The position numbers and the translations under genes were made by a program. 64,000 nt of DNA, taken from positions 7,103,145 through 7,167,144 of the forward strand of contig CM048841.1 in the NCBI GenBank assembly GCA_026545765.1. The letters run 5' to 3'. A model generated the notes under the pieces. That model was not told where the DNA came from and did not search any database. It was given only the letters and a program-made list of their open reading frames with translations. This document shows, in pieces, positions 1-11,237 of the stretch. Within the stretch, counting starts at the first letter, position 1. Every line of letters starts with the position of its first letter. Source of the DNA: Plantago major. Its lineage: Eukaryota; Streptophyta; Magnoliopsida; Lamiales; Plantaginaceae.

Positions 1-474
1 AAATGGGGTTTTATGTTGACAGTAGTAATTCAATGGGTGTGTTTATAGAGCACTTGATTGATGGAGAAACAACTAGTGATAGTTGTGAGGAAGATGAAGC
101 TCAGGGGAAACAAGATGATGAACAGAGTGAAACAGAGGAGGGAGAAGAGAGTGAAGCAGATACTGAACAAATTAAAGTGAAGGTGAACAAAGTGAAGATG
201 AACATATGAAGATGAGGATTTTAATGTGATTGATGAACATATTGAGAGTGAGGGAGATGAAGAACTGGTGGAGGAAGATGATGAACCTATTGATAAGGAA
301 CTGGTGCAGGGAGATGATGAACTCCAACATGAACCTATTGATAGAGATTTGTTGTTGAAGTTGGTGGATGATAGAGAAACAGGATTTGATGACCAGTCTG
401 TAGGAAGTGATTCAGTCAACTCTAATAGTTTGGAGGATAGTGATTGTTTCTTATTTTCTGAAAGCTTTTTTTGA
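1..474 (+). pseudogene. 3' part of a broken gene for an acidic protein
   Basis: Two overlapping reading frames in different phases (about 3-209 and 226-474) encode one very acidic, low-complexity stretch rich in Glu, Asp and Ser. It begins with a more ordered segment containing GFYVDSSNSMGVFIEHLID and ends in a Phe-rich tail at a stop codon. One frameshift near 200-225 separates the frames. The 5' part lies outside the window. A short ordered segment followed by a long acidic tract resembles the region behind the PB1-like N-terminal domain of plant MULE-type proteins, and the MULE at 11-17 kb has a similar acidic stretch. That assignment is a guess. A poly(A)-signal-like AATAAAAT lies near 549. 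Confidence 0.35.
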
Positions 475-1130
475 TTTTTTTTCTTTTAAATTTTTTATTT
501 ATTATGTTTTTTTTGTTTTGAAATTTATAAATAATTTTGAATTTTTTCAATAAAATAGGATCAATGTGAAATTAGCAAATATCTACCGTATTTGCATTTT
601 AGTCCAACGCATTTATGTATTTTTCAAAGTGACACATGTCGCGTAAATAAGCTGCCAAGTGTCATATGGTATTTAAATTGGACATTAATGCATATATAAC
701 ATATTCCATACGATTAACAATTTATAACATTTGTATATATATATAACAATTAAACATATTTATATACAGTAATAATATTTTTATAAAATTAATCATTTTT
801 GTTAAAATTAATAATTTAATAATTAATAAAAAAATTACTATGTGTATTATGTATGTCATATGTTAACAGTGGATACAATAAAAAATTAAACATTCAACAA
901 TTAATCATTTAGCAAATTAAAATGGGAGTATTTAGAATGGGTAAGGCCTTATTTGTTTGCACAGTAAGTTACTATAACAAGTAAGTTGGTCAACTCAAAA
1001 TCAGTTGAAAGGACCCAGATATAATTGTTCAACTAACAGGAATTTATATGCAACCGAAGCTTCTAACAGGGGTATATCAGGAGTATATGTAATTAATCCT
1101 TGTGAAAAGTAAACCTAATTGAATGGGAAA
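475..1130. other. AT-rich intergenic DNA
   Basis: No convincing coding potential is visible. The stretch is strongly AT-rich with runs of T and TA steps and holds the probable 3' end of the preceding broken gene. I see no terminal repeats. Confidence 0.5.
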
Positions 1131-1265
1131 AAGATGCAAGTGCCTTGGCCTTCTATGATGTTTCCTGCTGATGACAATGAGATAGCCGGATCACGGAGTT
1201 GGTCAACCACATTTTTACAATCGCCTTCAATAATAAGATGATTCCTCTTGTCTAGTTAGCCACTC
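1130..1265 (-). pseudogene. LINE RNase H-like fragment
   Basis: Translating the minus strand gives HLIIEGDCKNVVDQL followed by SSAGNIIEG. This matches the pattern of the RNase H-like (RVT_3) domain of plant non-LTR retrotransposons: a beta strand, an acidic residue followed by a small residue, then a helix beginning with VV. Only about 45 residues remain. No boundary repeats are visible, so it is an old truncated fragment. Confidence 0.45.
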
Positions 1266-1342
1266 GTACCATTTACAAATATTAGCTAATCATTACATAC
1301 TAAAACTCGTATAACATGCATAGTGTAATATTACGTTATATT

Positions 1343-1357
1343 CTAACATTTTGTTCT
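1343..1357. repeat. Left target-site duplication of the LINE
   Basis: CTAACATTTTGTTCTT directly abuts the LINE's A-tail. The same 16 bases, with one T for G difference, occur at the opposite end of the element (8942-8957). This is the signature of target-primed reverse transcription. Confidence 0.75.
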
Positions 1358-1397
1358 TTTTTTTTGAAACGGCTAAAATTTTTATTCATAAACAACA

Positions 1398-1414
1398 GAG
1401 CATAAGAAATGCTC
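1398..1414 (-). other. Hairpin in the LINE 3' end
   Basis: In sense orientation GAGCAT-TTCTT-ATGCTC forms a six-base-pair stem with a five-base loop, about 33 bases before the A-tail. The same stem with loop TCCTT occurs before the A-run of the LINE-tail fragment near 50.9 kb, so it is probably a conserved 3' recognition structure. Confidence 0.55.
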
Positions 1415-1721
1415 TCCAAACGACAAAATACAGAGTTCAAGACCACCTCAAGCAAAACAGTTCCACCCAAATACAACAAAGCACCGCAACTAACAGAAAA
1501 CCAAAATTGCACTATCCCCACTACACCACCAAGATTACAATTGCAAATGAAGCTCCAGGAACCACACTAAAAAAGAAAGCCACTCTCCAAAGTTCCAAAA
1601 ACAAAAGTGCGCCCAGAGAAAAGTCCACGGAATTCGAAGCCCCTAATATGTTGCATCATCTCAGAAACCAGCCTCAGCAAATTTGAAGGAGATCCCGTCA
1701 AATCATATAAAAACCAACCGG

Positions 1722-1866
1722 TAGTGTCTGTTTTACCGAAGTCCGTACTTTTGTACGTATTGGTTTGGGGTACGCATTCATCAACCCTCACGACTCCAGG
1801 CCGATATTGGATAGTATTTAAACACGCCAAATACGACAAAGGTGATGTAAACACCACAGAACCACT
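1722..1866 (-). repeat. Module in LINE 3' UTR shared with the Athila-type element
   Basis: This stretch aligns over most of its length with 60326-60490, in the 3' region of the gypsy element, in the same orientation relative to each element. Shared blocks include TGTCTGTTTTACCGAA and ATCAACCCTCACG. Between them lies a hairpin, CGTAC-TTTT-GTACG here and CGCAC-TTTT-GTGCG there, so both sides of the stem have changed together. What the module is remains unknown. Confidence 0.6.
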
Positions 1867-1975
1867 CCGGGCCTCTTCTTAACCACATTCCTCCACCCTT
1901 TGCTATCTTTCAAGACAAGTGGCAAGTAATTTAATATGAGATCAAAGGCTAGGAAAGTAACCAAGAACAAAACAA

Positions 1976-2263
1976 CCTCAAGATATTCAATATTGAATCA
2001 CAATGGTTCAATCCCTTGAGACCCTCAAGATATTTAAAACTAAATCACAATGGTCTAGTTACTTGAGTTAGAAACCCGGTGATCATAGAAAGCACACGCC
2101 ACCCCTTCTCAAAACCGGATGAAACACCAACACTAACACCAAAAACTCCAAAACACACAAAAAGCACGCCCAAGATATTTATGATTAAATCAACAATGGT
2201 CTAATCCCTTGAGCTCCTCAAGCTTTTTTAAACTAAGTCACCATGGCTTAATTACTTGAGTTG
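1976..2263. repeat. Four imperfect 45-50 bp repeats in LINE 3' UTR
   Basis: Four related units begin about 1976, 2022, 2169 and 2213. Each starts near CTCAAG and ends in CTTGAG, with a conserved core like AAATCACAATGGTCTA. The CTCAAG/CTTGAG ends of each unit are inverted copies, so each unit can fold on itself in the LINE RNA. Confidence 0.55.
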
Positions 2264-2713
2264 AGAACTTGAAAAATCATTGAAGTAAAAAACCTCTCAA
2301 AACCAAGTATACTTACCCCATACAAATCTGCACATGGAAGTGAAAGGCAATAAATGTACTTAGCCACAAGAAGACACACCATGTCCACCCACACGCCTTG
2401 GATCTCAAAAACATCCTCATTATCAGCTCATCATGCGATGACAACATCATGGCAGTAACAAAAACCAACATCATCAAGACTTGCACCTCATCATTACTTG
2501 TACCTCACTAAAATGCATGTGGCCTCTAATTCTTTCTCTGTCAACATCATCCGGCGCCCAAGATCTATCTGCATCAATTAATCACCCTGTCCCTCAGCTC
2601 AAACCTGCACAAATATACAACAGAGATAAAAAAAAAACACCCAAACACGACACCACAGAGGTCAAAACAAGTCAGAAAAAAACCCGGACCACCCAAAACA
2701 GTTCCAAAACTTC

Positions 2714-5700
2714 CTACAAATTGAGACACAACACCGGTTCCAAGAGCCACGAATTTACTTGGTTATAAGATTTCAGCTGACCCTTCCCCGTAAACCAAGC
2801 CCAAGTATTCAACTTTACTCGCTCCACTATAACATCCGCTGATCTAACCTCATTTTTGTAGACAAAACTATTACGAGCCAACCAAATATTCCAAATTGTT
2901 GCATGCCAAAACACATTCCATACCTCCGTGTTCCGGCCTCTTGTTAGCCCCATATGAAGTTCCAAAGAATTTTCAACACTCGAGGCACTCACCACCTCCT
3001 TTTTGAGCCACCTATACAACAAATCCCACACGCGTTTTGCAACTACGCATTCTCTAAAAATATGCCCCATGCTATCAACAAACTCGTCACAATGTTTACA
3101 AGCAAGATCACTATCATTTATAAACACCCCTCGGTTCTTCAAATTTTCCTTCGACGGAATGCGATCTTGTAACACCTTCCAAACAAAAGCATTCACCTTC
3201 GACGGGACCCATTTATTCCAAAACACTTTAAACCAAGGTTTGCAAGACTCCTCCTCCACACATGTCTCCAAAACTCGATAACCGGCCTTGGTGGTGTAAT
3301 TCACATCGTTCCCCTCCTTCCACAACCACATATCATTTACATTTGCATTTCGGGCTAAGGCATTTACAATTGCTTCAATAGCTAAAACCTCACTTTCTTC
3401 CCAACTAAATAAGTTACGCCTCCACTCCCATGCATAAACCAAGTTGGACCCCACACCTACTACCCTTTGCGAGAACAAACAACGCTTATTCATCTCCAAG
3501 GCATACAACCTCGGGTATAAAACTTTCAAGCTCTTCGGTAAATTACCCCACTTCTCCGAAAATAGAGTATCATTACCATTGCCAATTCTCTTGCAAACAT
3601 TTGACACGAACCAATCCTTGGCACCTACCCACTTAATAATGTCTTTCCACCATACCGACCACGAACTTCTACCGGAATTATTACTCAAAAAATGCTCCAC
3701 ATTATGTAAAAAGGATCCATATTTAGAGTCTAGCACTTTCCACCAAAGGTCCTCCCCACCTTGTAAGATTCTCCACACCCATCTACCAAGGAGAGCAAGA
3801 TTAAAGGACTTTAAATTTTTAATGCCAAGACCCCCTTCCTCCTTTTCCTTGCAAACAATGTCCCATTTCACCCAAGAGATCTTCCGACGATCGTCATGAG
3901 GCTTTCCTCCCCACAAGAATTTCTTTGCATGCTTTTCAAACAAAGGAGAATCGATTCTGGTGCCTTGAAGAAAGATAAAAAATAGAGAGGCAAAGCATTA
4001 AGTACCGATTTTATTAGTACAATACGTCCGCCCAACGACAAAAATCTATTCTCCCATGCACCTAGACGCTTCTCGAACTTTCTAATCACCTCCTTCCACA
4101 TCGTCTTATCACGCATTTTACCTCCAACCAGCAAGCCTAAGTACGTAAAGGGGAAAGAGCCCACGGTACAGTTAAGCAAAGTCGCCCCAATCGTAAGTTC
4201 TTCTTCCGTCAAACCCACACCCATTAGACTACTCTTCTGGAAATTAATTTTCAAACCCGAAACAAGTTCAAAGCACCTTAGAATCGCCTTCACGACACCA
4301 AAGTTATGCTCTGAAAACTCCCCAAGGATCAGAGAATCATCCGCAAATTGAAGAATTGAAATAGGCACCGATTTAGACCCAACAAGAACCGATTTAAAAC
4401 GACCCAGATCACTTGCTTTCTTAAACATCCTACTCAAGCCTTCCGCCACCACCAAATACAAGAACGGCGATAACGGATCCCCTTGACGCAAGCCTCGCTG
4501 GACTCCAAATTCTTCGGTTGGACTTCCATTTAGCAAAACCGAGGAAGACACTGTAGACACACACTCGGCAATCCACCTAATCCACACTTCCCCAAACCCC
4601 CAACGTCTTAAGCATATCAAATAGAAATCTCCAGCTCACCGAATCATAGGCCTTTGCAAAATCAATTTTAAACAGGAACATCTTCATCTTCCGCTTCTTA
4701 GCCTCATCAATCACCTCATTAGCTATAAGCACACCGTCAAGAATATTTCTATTTCCTATGAAAGCCGATTGATTTTCAGAAATAACATTTTCCAACACAC
4801 CTCCAAGTCTATTCGCAAGCACCTTAGAGATAATCCGGTATAAGCTTCCCACCAAAGAGATCGGGCGATAGTCACCTAAATTCACCGGATTTGTCACTTT
4901 CGGTATGAGTGTTATGAAAGTACTATTAGTACCCTTGCACAGTTTACCAAACCGATGGAACTCATCAAACACCCTCATAAGGTCCTCCTTAACAACTGCC
5001 CAACAAGTCCGATAGAATAACCCATTGAAACCGTCCGGACCTGGGCTCTTATCAATCCCACAGTTCCAAACCGCACAACGCACCTCCTCTTCCTCGAAAG
5101 GTTTTTCCAAGTTGCTGCGTAAAGCCTCGTCCAAGCACTTCCCCTCCAACCCCACGGAATTAAAAACCCCTTCAACTCTTTGTTCAAAATGATGCGAAAG
5201 AACTCCCTCACCCCACTCTTCACCGCTTGCACCTCTTCCACCCAAATCCCATCTATTCTCATTCTGTGAACACCATTCCTCCTTCTTCTACTCTCCAATG
5301 TTCCGTGGCAAAACGTAGAGTTAGCATCCCCCTCTCTAACCCATCATTTCTTCGCCATTTGCAAACGAACACCTTCTTTGATAGACAACAACCTCTCCAA
5401 TTCAACTGCCTTACTAAAACTCACTTCCCTCCCTTCCCCCACTGAGTCATGCTGCGAAATCCGCCCATTTCCTTGCTGTACCGGCTCTGTCCTAGCATCC
5501 CATGCCCGTTCCCCAGCCGTACAGACGCTGTCCACCACCCTGCAGGCCTCCGCAGCGTCTGTACCGGCCTGTACACCCTGCCCCGCAACCGTGCAGGTGC
5601 TGCCCGCCCACTTCCCGGCTGCTACAACACCTGCACCACCTCTGTCTTCGTGAAAAACTCCTACAAGCTCACTCCTCCTCCCGTTCCGTGCACCCCCTGC

Positions 5701-6722
5701 ACCTGCTGCACCCCTATCTCCTCTACCGCATTAGAATCAGCCCCAGACACGGATGACACATCCTCCCCATCACCCCTTTCTTCGAGCTCAAAGTCTTACT
5801 TTGCCAACTCATCCACAAGCACATCAATTCGCTTATCAAGCGCCCCAAATTCTCTCTTATGCCAACTTCGCAAGTCCTTTTTCAATCTTTTTAGCTTCTC
5901 CTTAAAAACATAGTTCCCCCAACCTTCAATACCCTCCCTCTTCCAAGAGTCCTCCACTATTTGCATAAAATTCTTGTCCTTAACCCATTCATTAAGAAAA
6001 CGAAAAGGTTTCGGACCCCAATCACGTCCCTCTTGACAAAGAATGATTGCCGCATGATCCGATAAGCGTCTCTTCAAACCTACTTAGACAAGATCAGGCC
6101 ATTTACTCAACCAAGAATCCGAAAGTAAAAAACGGTCAAGCCTACTACACGCATTGCTACTGAACCAAGTAAATTTCCGCCTAGTTAGAGGTAAATCTAC
6201 CAACTCCGAATTCGCAATGAAGGTGTTAAAAGCTCGAATACTCCTCGCCCAACTCGAGTTAGTTCTACCCTTACGCTCCTCCTTCCTCCGAACCGCATTA
6301 AAATCACCACACACACACCAACTCCAACTAGGCTCCAAAGTGATTCGCGCACTCAATAAATTCCACAACTCCTCCTTCTTAATGTCTACACACGAAGTAT
6401 AAACATTAACTATTACTACCTTCTCGCCTCGCCATTTACCCCTCACTTCCAAAGCTCCCTCCTCACCCCAAAACTCCTCCTTCTCAAAAACGTCCGTATT
6501 CCACATACTCAAGAGGCCCCCCGATGCCCCAAGCACACCACTAAAGATCCAATCCACATTACTTTCACCCCAAAGTTGCTCCACCTCACTCTTTGAAAAA
6601 GCCAACTTCTTCGTCTCCTGGATACAAGCAAAATCCACCCTCTCCTTCACCACCAACTCCCGTATCTCCTTCTTCTTAAGACTCCCTCCCAACCCCCTTA
6701 TATTATAACATAAGATCTTCAT
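2714..6722 (-). pseudogene. LINE ORF2: endonuclease, reverse transcriptase, zf-RVT (broken)
   Basis: The product would nick target DNA and reverse-transcribe LINE RNA. The first 212 codons after the start show an apurinic-type endonuclease: MKILCYNIRGLGG, the QETK motif, CGDFNAV and, after an in-frame stop near 6083, LSDHAAI. The reverse transcriptase follows on 5245-3868 with DKSPGPDG, FKIDFAKAYDSV (motif A), GLRQGDPLSP and FADDSLI (motif C, intact double Asp). The C-terminal zf-RVT part (3943-2714) has CKHCDEFVDSMGHIFREC. Frames change at least near 5790, 5340, 4600 and 3900. A GC-rich, Gly- and Val-rich stretch (about 5430-5750) separates endonuclease and polymerase and fits poorly with the family. 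The copy cannot encode an active enzyme. Confidence 0.85.
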
Positions 6723-7006
6723 AATCCACCACTAAACATATCCTCATCGTGGTTCTCCTCAAGCCCCACTGTATCCGGTTGATCCCGTTGCTCCCATTGT
6801 TGAAAGACCTCCATCGCCTTCCCCTTATCCTCCTCTCTGATTAGGCCCAGATCCATACCCACTTCAATCGTTGCTCTAGCTTCCTCATCCCGGGATTTCC
6901 GCTGAAGCTGTAAATTACACGCTCTAATCTCTATATTTGAAACCTACGCTCCACCATCAATTTGCGTACTCACCACCTCTCGTGGAATCTCCCTCACCTT
7001 CCGGTT

Positions 7007-8915
7007 TTACGTCTTACTACCCCCATTCTTTTTCTTTTTGTCGCTGCCAATATCCACTATAAAATCACTCCAAACTTCTCGTCTCTTCTTTTGCGAACTT
7101 GCATTTCCTTTATTCTTCTCCTTTCTACCCGAGCGGGCACGCATTGTTTTTGCCGGTTGTTCCTCTAATAGCTTCGCCAAATCAAAAGGATCTGAATCCC
7201 CATCAGACACCTCCGTCAACCCGACCTGCTCCCTTATACTTTCTCCAACTACCTCCCCAACACACACCCCCGCAGCCCCTTGCGAGTGCAATTCCAACTC
7301 CTCAGCGACTCTGACAACCGCAGCCTCCTCAACCGCATATCCTCCATCGCTGGCTACATCTTCACCCCTACCCTGGTTACCTGCACCCTCCTTCATCACA
7401 GCCTGTCCAAACCTCAGAGCTTCCACATTCTGTCCCGCCTCCGTCAAACACCGTTCATCTCCACCACCCTCAATAGCCGCCTGACCTGCAGCCTGTCCAA
7501 ATTCCCCTACTCGAAAATCGACTACCTCCTTCAACCCAACAACTTCTCCCTCCTCCCGAATGAGGCTATCACGTTGTGCCTGATCACCCTCACCGTGCCT
7601 CTCTTCATCCTCCCATAAGCTACTCTCCCCATCACTTTCGACGCAGTCCTCCGAAGATTTTCCAGAAAAGAAATCCGATTTACCTGAGTCTGATGTCTCC
7701 TCCCTCCCTTTGACACCACCAACTCGACCTCTGCGCAACTGCGAACACTCATGTTGCAACATGTCATAGCAACAATCCTCCACATTGTGTGCCCAAATCC
7801 TCACCCCATTCATTATAATAGAAGAAAATTTCCTAACCAGACCAAAGAACGGCGTTTCAATTTGTACCCTCCCCCGTCTCAAGTCATGCCGCTCCACCGT
7901 ATCCTTGTGAATCATTAAACATTTACCCACCATCGTACCTAATCTGCGAAAAGTTTCCTTATTCCACATCTTCAAAGACACTCCGTAAATGCTGACCCAA
8001 ACCACCCGTTTGGCCTTACTCGTCGAAGTCCTCCAAGGCTGCAACTTCGTGAACCACTGCTCAATACAAGCAGGTTCTTCCTCCAACAGGTTCTTCTCTG
8101 AAGATTCATCTTGCGCCTCAAGTAACCAATCGTCCTCCGATAATCGACCTATTCGAAAGCCTCTATGTCCATTCACGTCTAACACCTTCTCTATTGTTTT
8201 AGCATCGAAACTCCTCTTTGCTCGTCCGATCAAACATCTCGCAGTCCAATCTCCATCCACCGGAATGGACCTGTCCTCCTCGATAGTCCCCTCACTATTG
8301 TTCTGTTTCCAACCACCACAGGCGACCTGCCCTCCACGATAGTCCCCTCATTGGTGTTCTGTTTTCCAGCCACCACCACTGGCGCCTTAGCAGTCTGAAT
8401 TGCCTTTGGCACCCACACATGGTTCGTCCCCACCGGAGATATCACACGAGCTGTGCCCATAGAGACCTAGTGCGTTTTCCGATCAAAACGAGAGATATTA
8501 GCCCATAGACGATGATTTCCACTCCGAATTCTCCTAATTCGTCCCTCCAGAGCTGAATCCGTATCACCCTGTAGTCGTGCAAATCTAACAAATGCAAAGT
8601 TTTGCCCTAGTTTGTTCTTCTTCTTCGAGATCACAATGCCACGAATCACTCCCACCATCTTCAATTTGTCCTCTAAATCCGATTCCTTCCAAGAGTAAGG
8701 GAAATTCGCAACATAGATATTAATGAATTTCTCGTTAATTCGAGATTCAAAAAGATTTCGTCCTCACAAATCCTATCCTTCCTCTTTCGATTCATTACAG
8801 TCTTCCATCCATCATTGTCTGCAACACGCCTTGGGTAACCCTGTTGAAGTCGATCCGATTGCACAAATCGGAAAGTTGGATTCCTCACGTCCCTCTCTCG
8901 CCAAGCCTCTCTCAT
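7007..8915 (-). pseudogene. LINE ORF1: RRM-containing RNA-binding protein (broken)
   Basis: ORF1 binds LINE RNA to form the retrotransposition particle. I place the start at 8915, because an upstream ATG lies in the target-site duplication. After a short basic N-terminus, a frameshift near 8760 precedes an RRM with RNP2-like INIYVANFP and RNP1-like KLGQNFAFVRFA. A stop follows near 8467. The long C-terminal half (8260-7007) begins MDGDWTARCLIGRAKRSF and contains a second conserved region (WVSIYGVSLKMWNKETFRRL), then an acidic variable region and a Lys-rich end. The RRM and later segments are separated by at least two frame breaks. Domain order and length fit the RRM-type plant L1 ORF1 proteins. 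Confidence 0.75.
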
Positions 8916-8941
8916 CGATGGGTGTCCCTCTATCCCCTCTC

Positions 8942-8957
8942 CTAACATTTTTTTCTT
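8942..8957. repeat. Right target-site duplication of the LINE
   Basis: CTAACATTTTTTTCTT repeats the bases next to the LINE A-tail at 1343-1358 with one substitution. It defines the 5' end of the LINE at 8941. Confidence 0.75.
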
Positions 8958-9269
8958 TAATTTTATATTTACAATATTGAAATGTGTTTTTGAGCTAAGG
9001 ATGTTCATACACTATGCTACTAAAGGTTTAATTATGTACATCGTACATAAACTACTAAATTGCTACTTCCTCCATATGTCCCATCTTTTTCAATTTTTGT
9101 TGAATTTATTCTGAAAGTAATTTTACTACAAATTAATAATAAAAAATATTGAAAAATTAATAATTGGATAGGAAACATCAAGCCGACGAAGGAAGTATTA
9201 TACATCCTCTCTTAGACGAAGTATTATATTTGTTCGTTGCATTTTCTATGACGGACTACTTCAATGTAA

Positions 9270-9475
9270 AAATAGCTGTTTTTATGAGATACTGTGTCTT
9301 TGGGAATTACCATTCACATCCTATGATTAGATATAGACATTACTTGTTTAAAAATGAAATTAATGAAAATGTAATTATTGTATGTTACAGACTATTTGAA
9401 GTGAAATTTGTAATTAAGCATACGATTCGTAATTAAGCATACGTGACAGTGTCTCATAAAAGTTCAGCAATGCTT
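9270..9475. mobile_element. Small MITE-like element with inverted ends
   Basis: TTTTTATGAGATACTGTGTC near 9278 is an inverted copy, with about two differences, of GACAGTGTCTCATAAAA near 9445. The interval of about 190 bp is AT-rich with no coding potential. No clear target duplication was found, so the family is not assigned. Confidence 0.4.
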
Positions 9476-10912
9476 CTTTTATATTTTCTTACTAGTGAGA
9501 ACGCACCGCGCTAAGTTCACTCTGTAAAATCACGTGAGTATTTATTATAAAAATAATTAACATAATTTCATGGAAATATATCTTATAAACTCAAAAAAAT
9601 TAATAGGAAATATATCAGGGTTACAGTAAAAAGAACGTCTCTAGAGAGACGGTCTTTCGAGACGACCCTATGTTATGAATAAAATTATCCATATTATTAA
9701 ATAAAACGTTTATGTCTATCAAGAGATTTTCTCTATAAAAAAAATATCATAGTTTTTTTTACTTAATAACGTTAATGTTTTACATTAAGTAAATATATTT
9801 GTAAAAAATATATATATTAAAATTTTGTATTAAATCACTAATGTGCACAATACACATACCAATTATAAGTCGGGTTTTATCGGAATAAACTTTTACATTA
9901 TCTCCAAATTACAACATTAGAATTTAGAACAACAATTACTATTCTTTTTTAGCATTTAACAAGTAACTCCTTTGAAGTAGGGCAAAATCTAAAATTCATC
10001 AAGTACAAAGTGGTCCATTCACTTGGTACCAAACTCGAGCAACTTCCTCTCTTATAATATACACCATTTTTTTACAACTCTTTACGGTTTTTATACAACT
10101 TTCAAGCCTAACCAAACATAACATGAAAGCTAAAAATGAAAATAAGATGCATAGTTAAACTCAGACATTCTTTGGAACTGCTAGTCATAGGTTGTCATGC
10201 ATCACAGACAATACTTGCATAAGTTCTTTCCAAGTTCCAACTTATCATTAGTTTTGTGTCCTCTTGTAGTCCATTTTTGTCCTGAAGGTTCTCAAACTGA
10301 ATACAATTACGCATACCTTCTCTTGCTTTTGATCTGACAAAGTTTTTGCTTCTTTGATGACTATTTGGAGCTTATACGTACGGCAGTAGATTAGGTCTTC
10401 TTGAACTTAATCCGTCTTCCAATTCTTCAAAATTCTCCTCTTGAAACCACTTGCATGGTAGGATTTGTCTATCATAATAAGAACCAACAACCACCAATGC
10501 ACCACCATTTGAATGGTCTTCATTGTCTACCAATTATTTAGCTTATCCTCAAAATTTTAAAATTAAGGACAAATTGAGCCTGGTCTGATTCGCCCTTTCG
10601 TTAATTGTTTTGGTTTTGGAGATTAATATGGATAAGCTCAAACAAATGTGGACGCATGAATTCATTTACCAACTTCATATACGTGAAATGAAACATATCG
10701 TTCATTCTAGATTGTTGTTAGAACATGAAATGACATGTAACCCCATTGAACTTATTCATACCTTTTTATCTTTGTTGTGAGCATTATATATTGTTGAGGG
10801 TTTACCTAGTGTAGATAATATTTTAGTGCTTAGATTATTTATTAATCTTGGAGACTAGAAGTATCTTTGTTAGATTACTTGTATTCTTTAGCAGTATAAC
10901 TGTGTTTGCTTG
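9476..10912. other. AT-rich intergenic DNA
   Basis: No gene is supported. Near 9630-9670 there is a short self-complementary stretch, AGAGAGACGGTCTTTC, of a kind scattered in plant intergenic DNA. The rest shows neither terminal repeats nor reading frames of note. Confidence 0.45.
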
Positions 10913-10931
10913 TGTCCTCTAATTGGGTCCC

Positions 10932-10946
10932 TTGCGATTTTGGTTC
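10932..10946 (+). repeat. Left terminal motif of the MULE
   Basis: TTGCGATTTTGGTTC is the left-end copy of the motif that occurs four times, in inverse orientation, at the right end. Such subterminal repeats are typical transposase or accessory-protein binding sites in MULEs. Confidence 0.5.
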
Positions 10947-11237
10947 TAAAAATTTTTCTCTTACCAGAATTGATCCTGGAGGACCGTATATGAACCGTAT
11001 GTGAACAAAAATGGCTGAGATGGTATGTATTTCGGCTGATTTGGACATACATGGAGACACACATGGCAAGGGACATTTGGAGGGAAAATTGCCGCCTTTT
11101 AGGAGACAATTAGACCTAAAATATTCACCCAAGTCATTTACTCATCTCTTCTCTCATTTACTGCTCTGTTACTCCATTGAACTCAAGAAAACGGCCACAG
11201 TTAATGCTTGGAAGGTGACAACATTCGAAAATCAAAC

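Larger units (their letters stand above)
1357..8941 (-). mobile_element. Complete-length L1-type LINE with RRM in ORF1 (BNR-like), decayed
   Basis: A non-LTR retrotransposon of about 7.6 kb lies on the minus strand. In sense order it has a very short 5' leader, ORF1 with an RNA recognition motif, a spacer of about 280 bp, ORF2 (endonuclease, reverse transcriptase, CCHC-type zf-RVT region), a 1.35-kb 3' UTR and a short A-tail. A 15-16 bp target-site duplication with one mismatch flanks both ends, so it inserted at full length. ORF1 with an RRM is the mark of the L1 sub-clade first described as BNR in beet. Both ORFs carry stops and frameshifts, so this copy is dead. The still-recognisable target duplication argues for moderate age. 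Confidence 0.85.

Noticed and set aside
7007-8260. Plus-strand Pro/Thr/Ser-rich frames across the LINE
   Set aside because: They are antisense shadows of ORF1, whose minus-strand frame has the RRM and conserved blocks.
9485-9530. A second Helitron-like end (CTAG then T on the minus strand)
   Set aside because: The preceding hairpin is short and imperfect and needs a G-T pair, so it is too weak to report.
10818-10826. AATATTTTA as a possible MULE target duplication with AATATTTCA at 16792
   Set aside because: It does not abut the left terminal repeat, which starts about 87 bp further on; the similarity is probably chance in AT-rich DNA.
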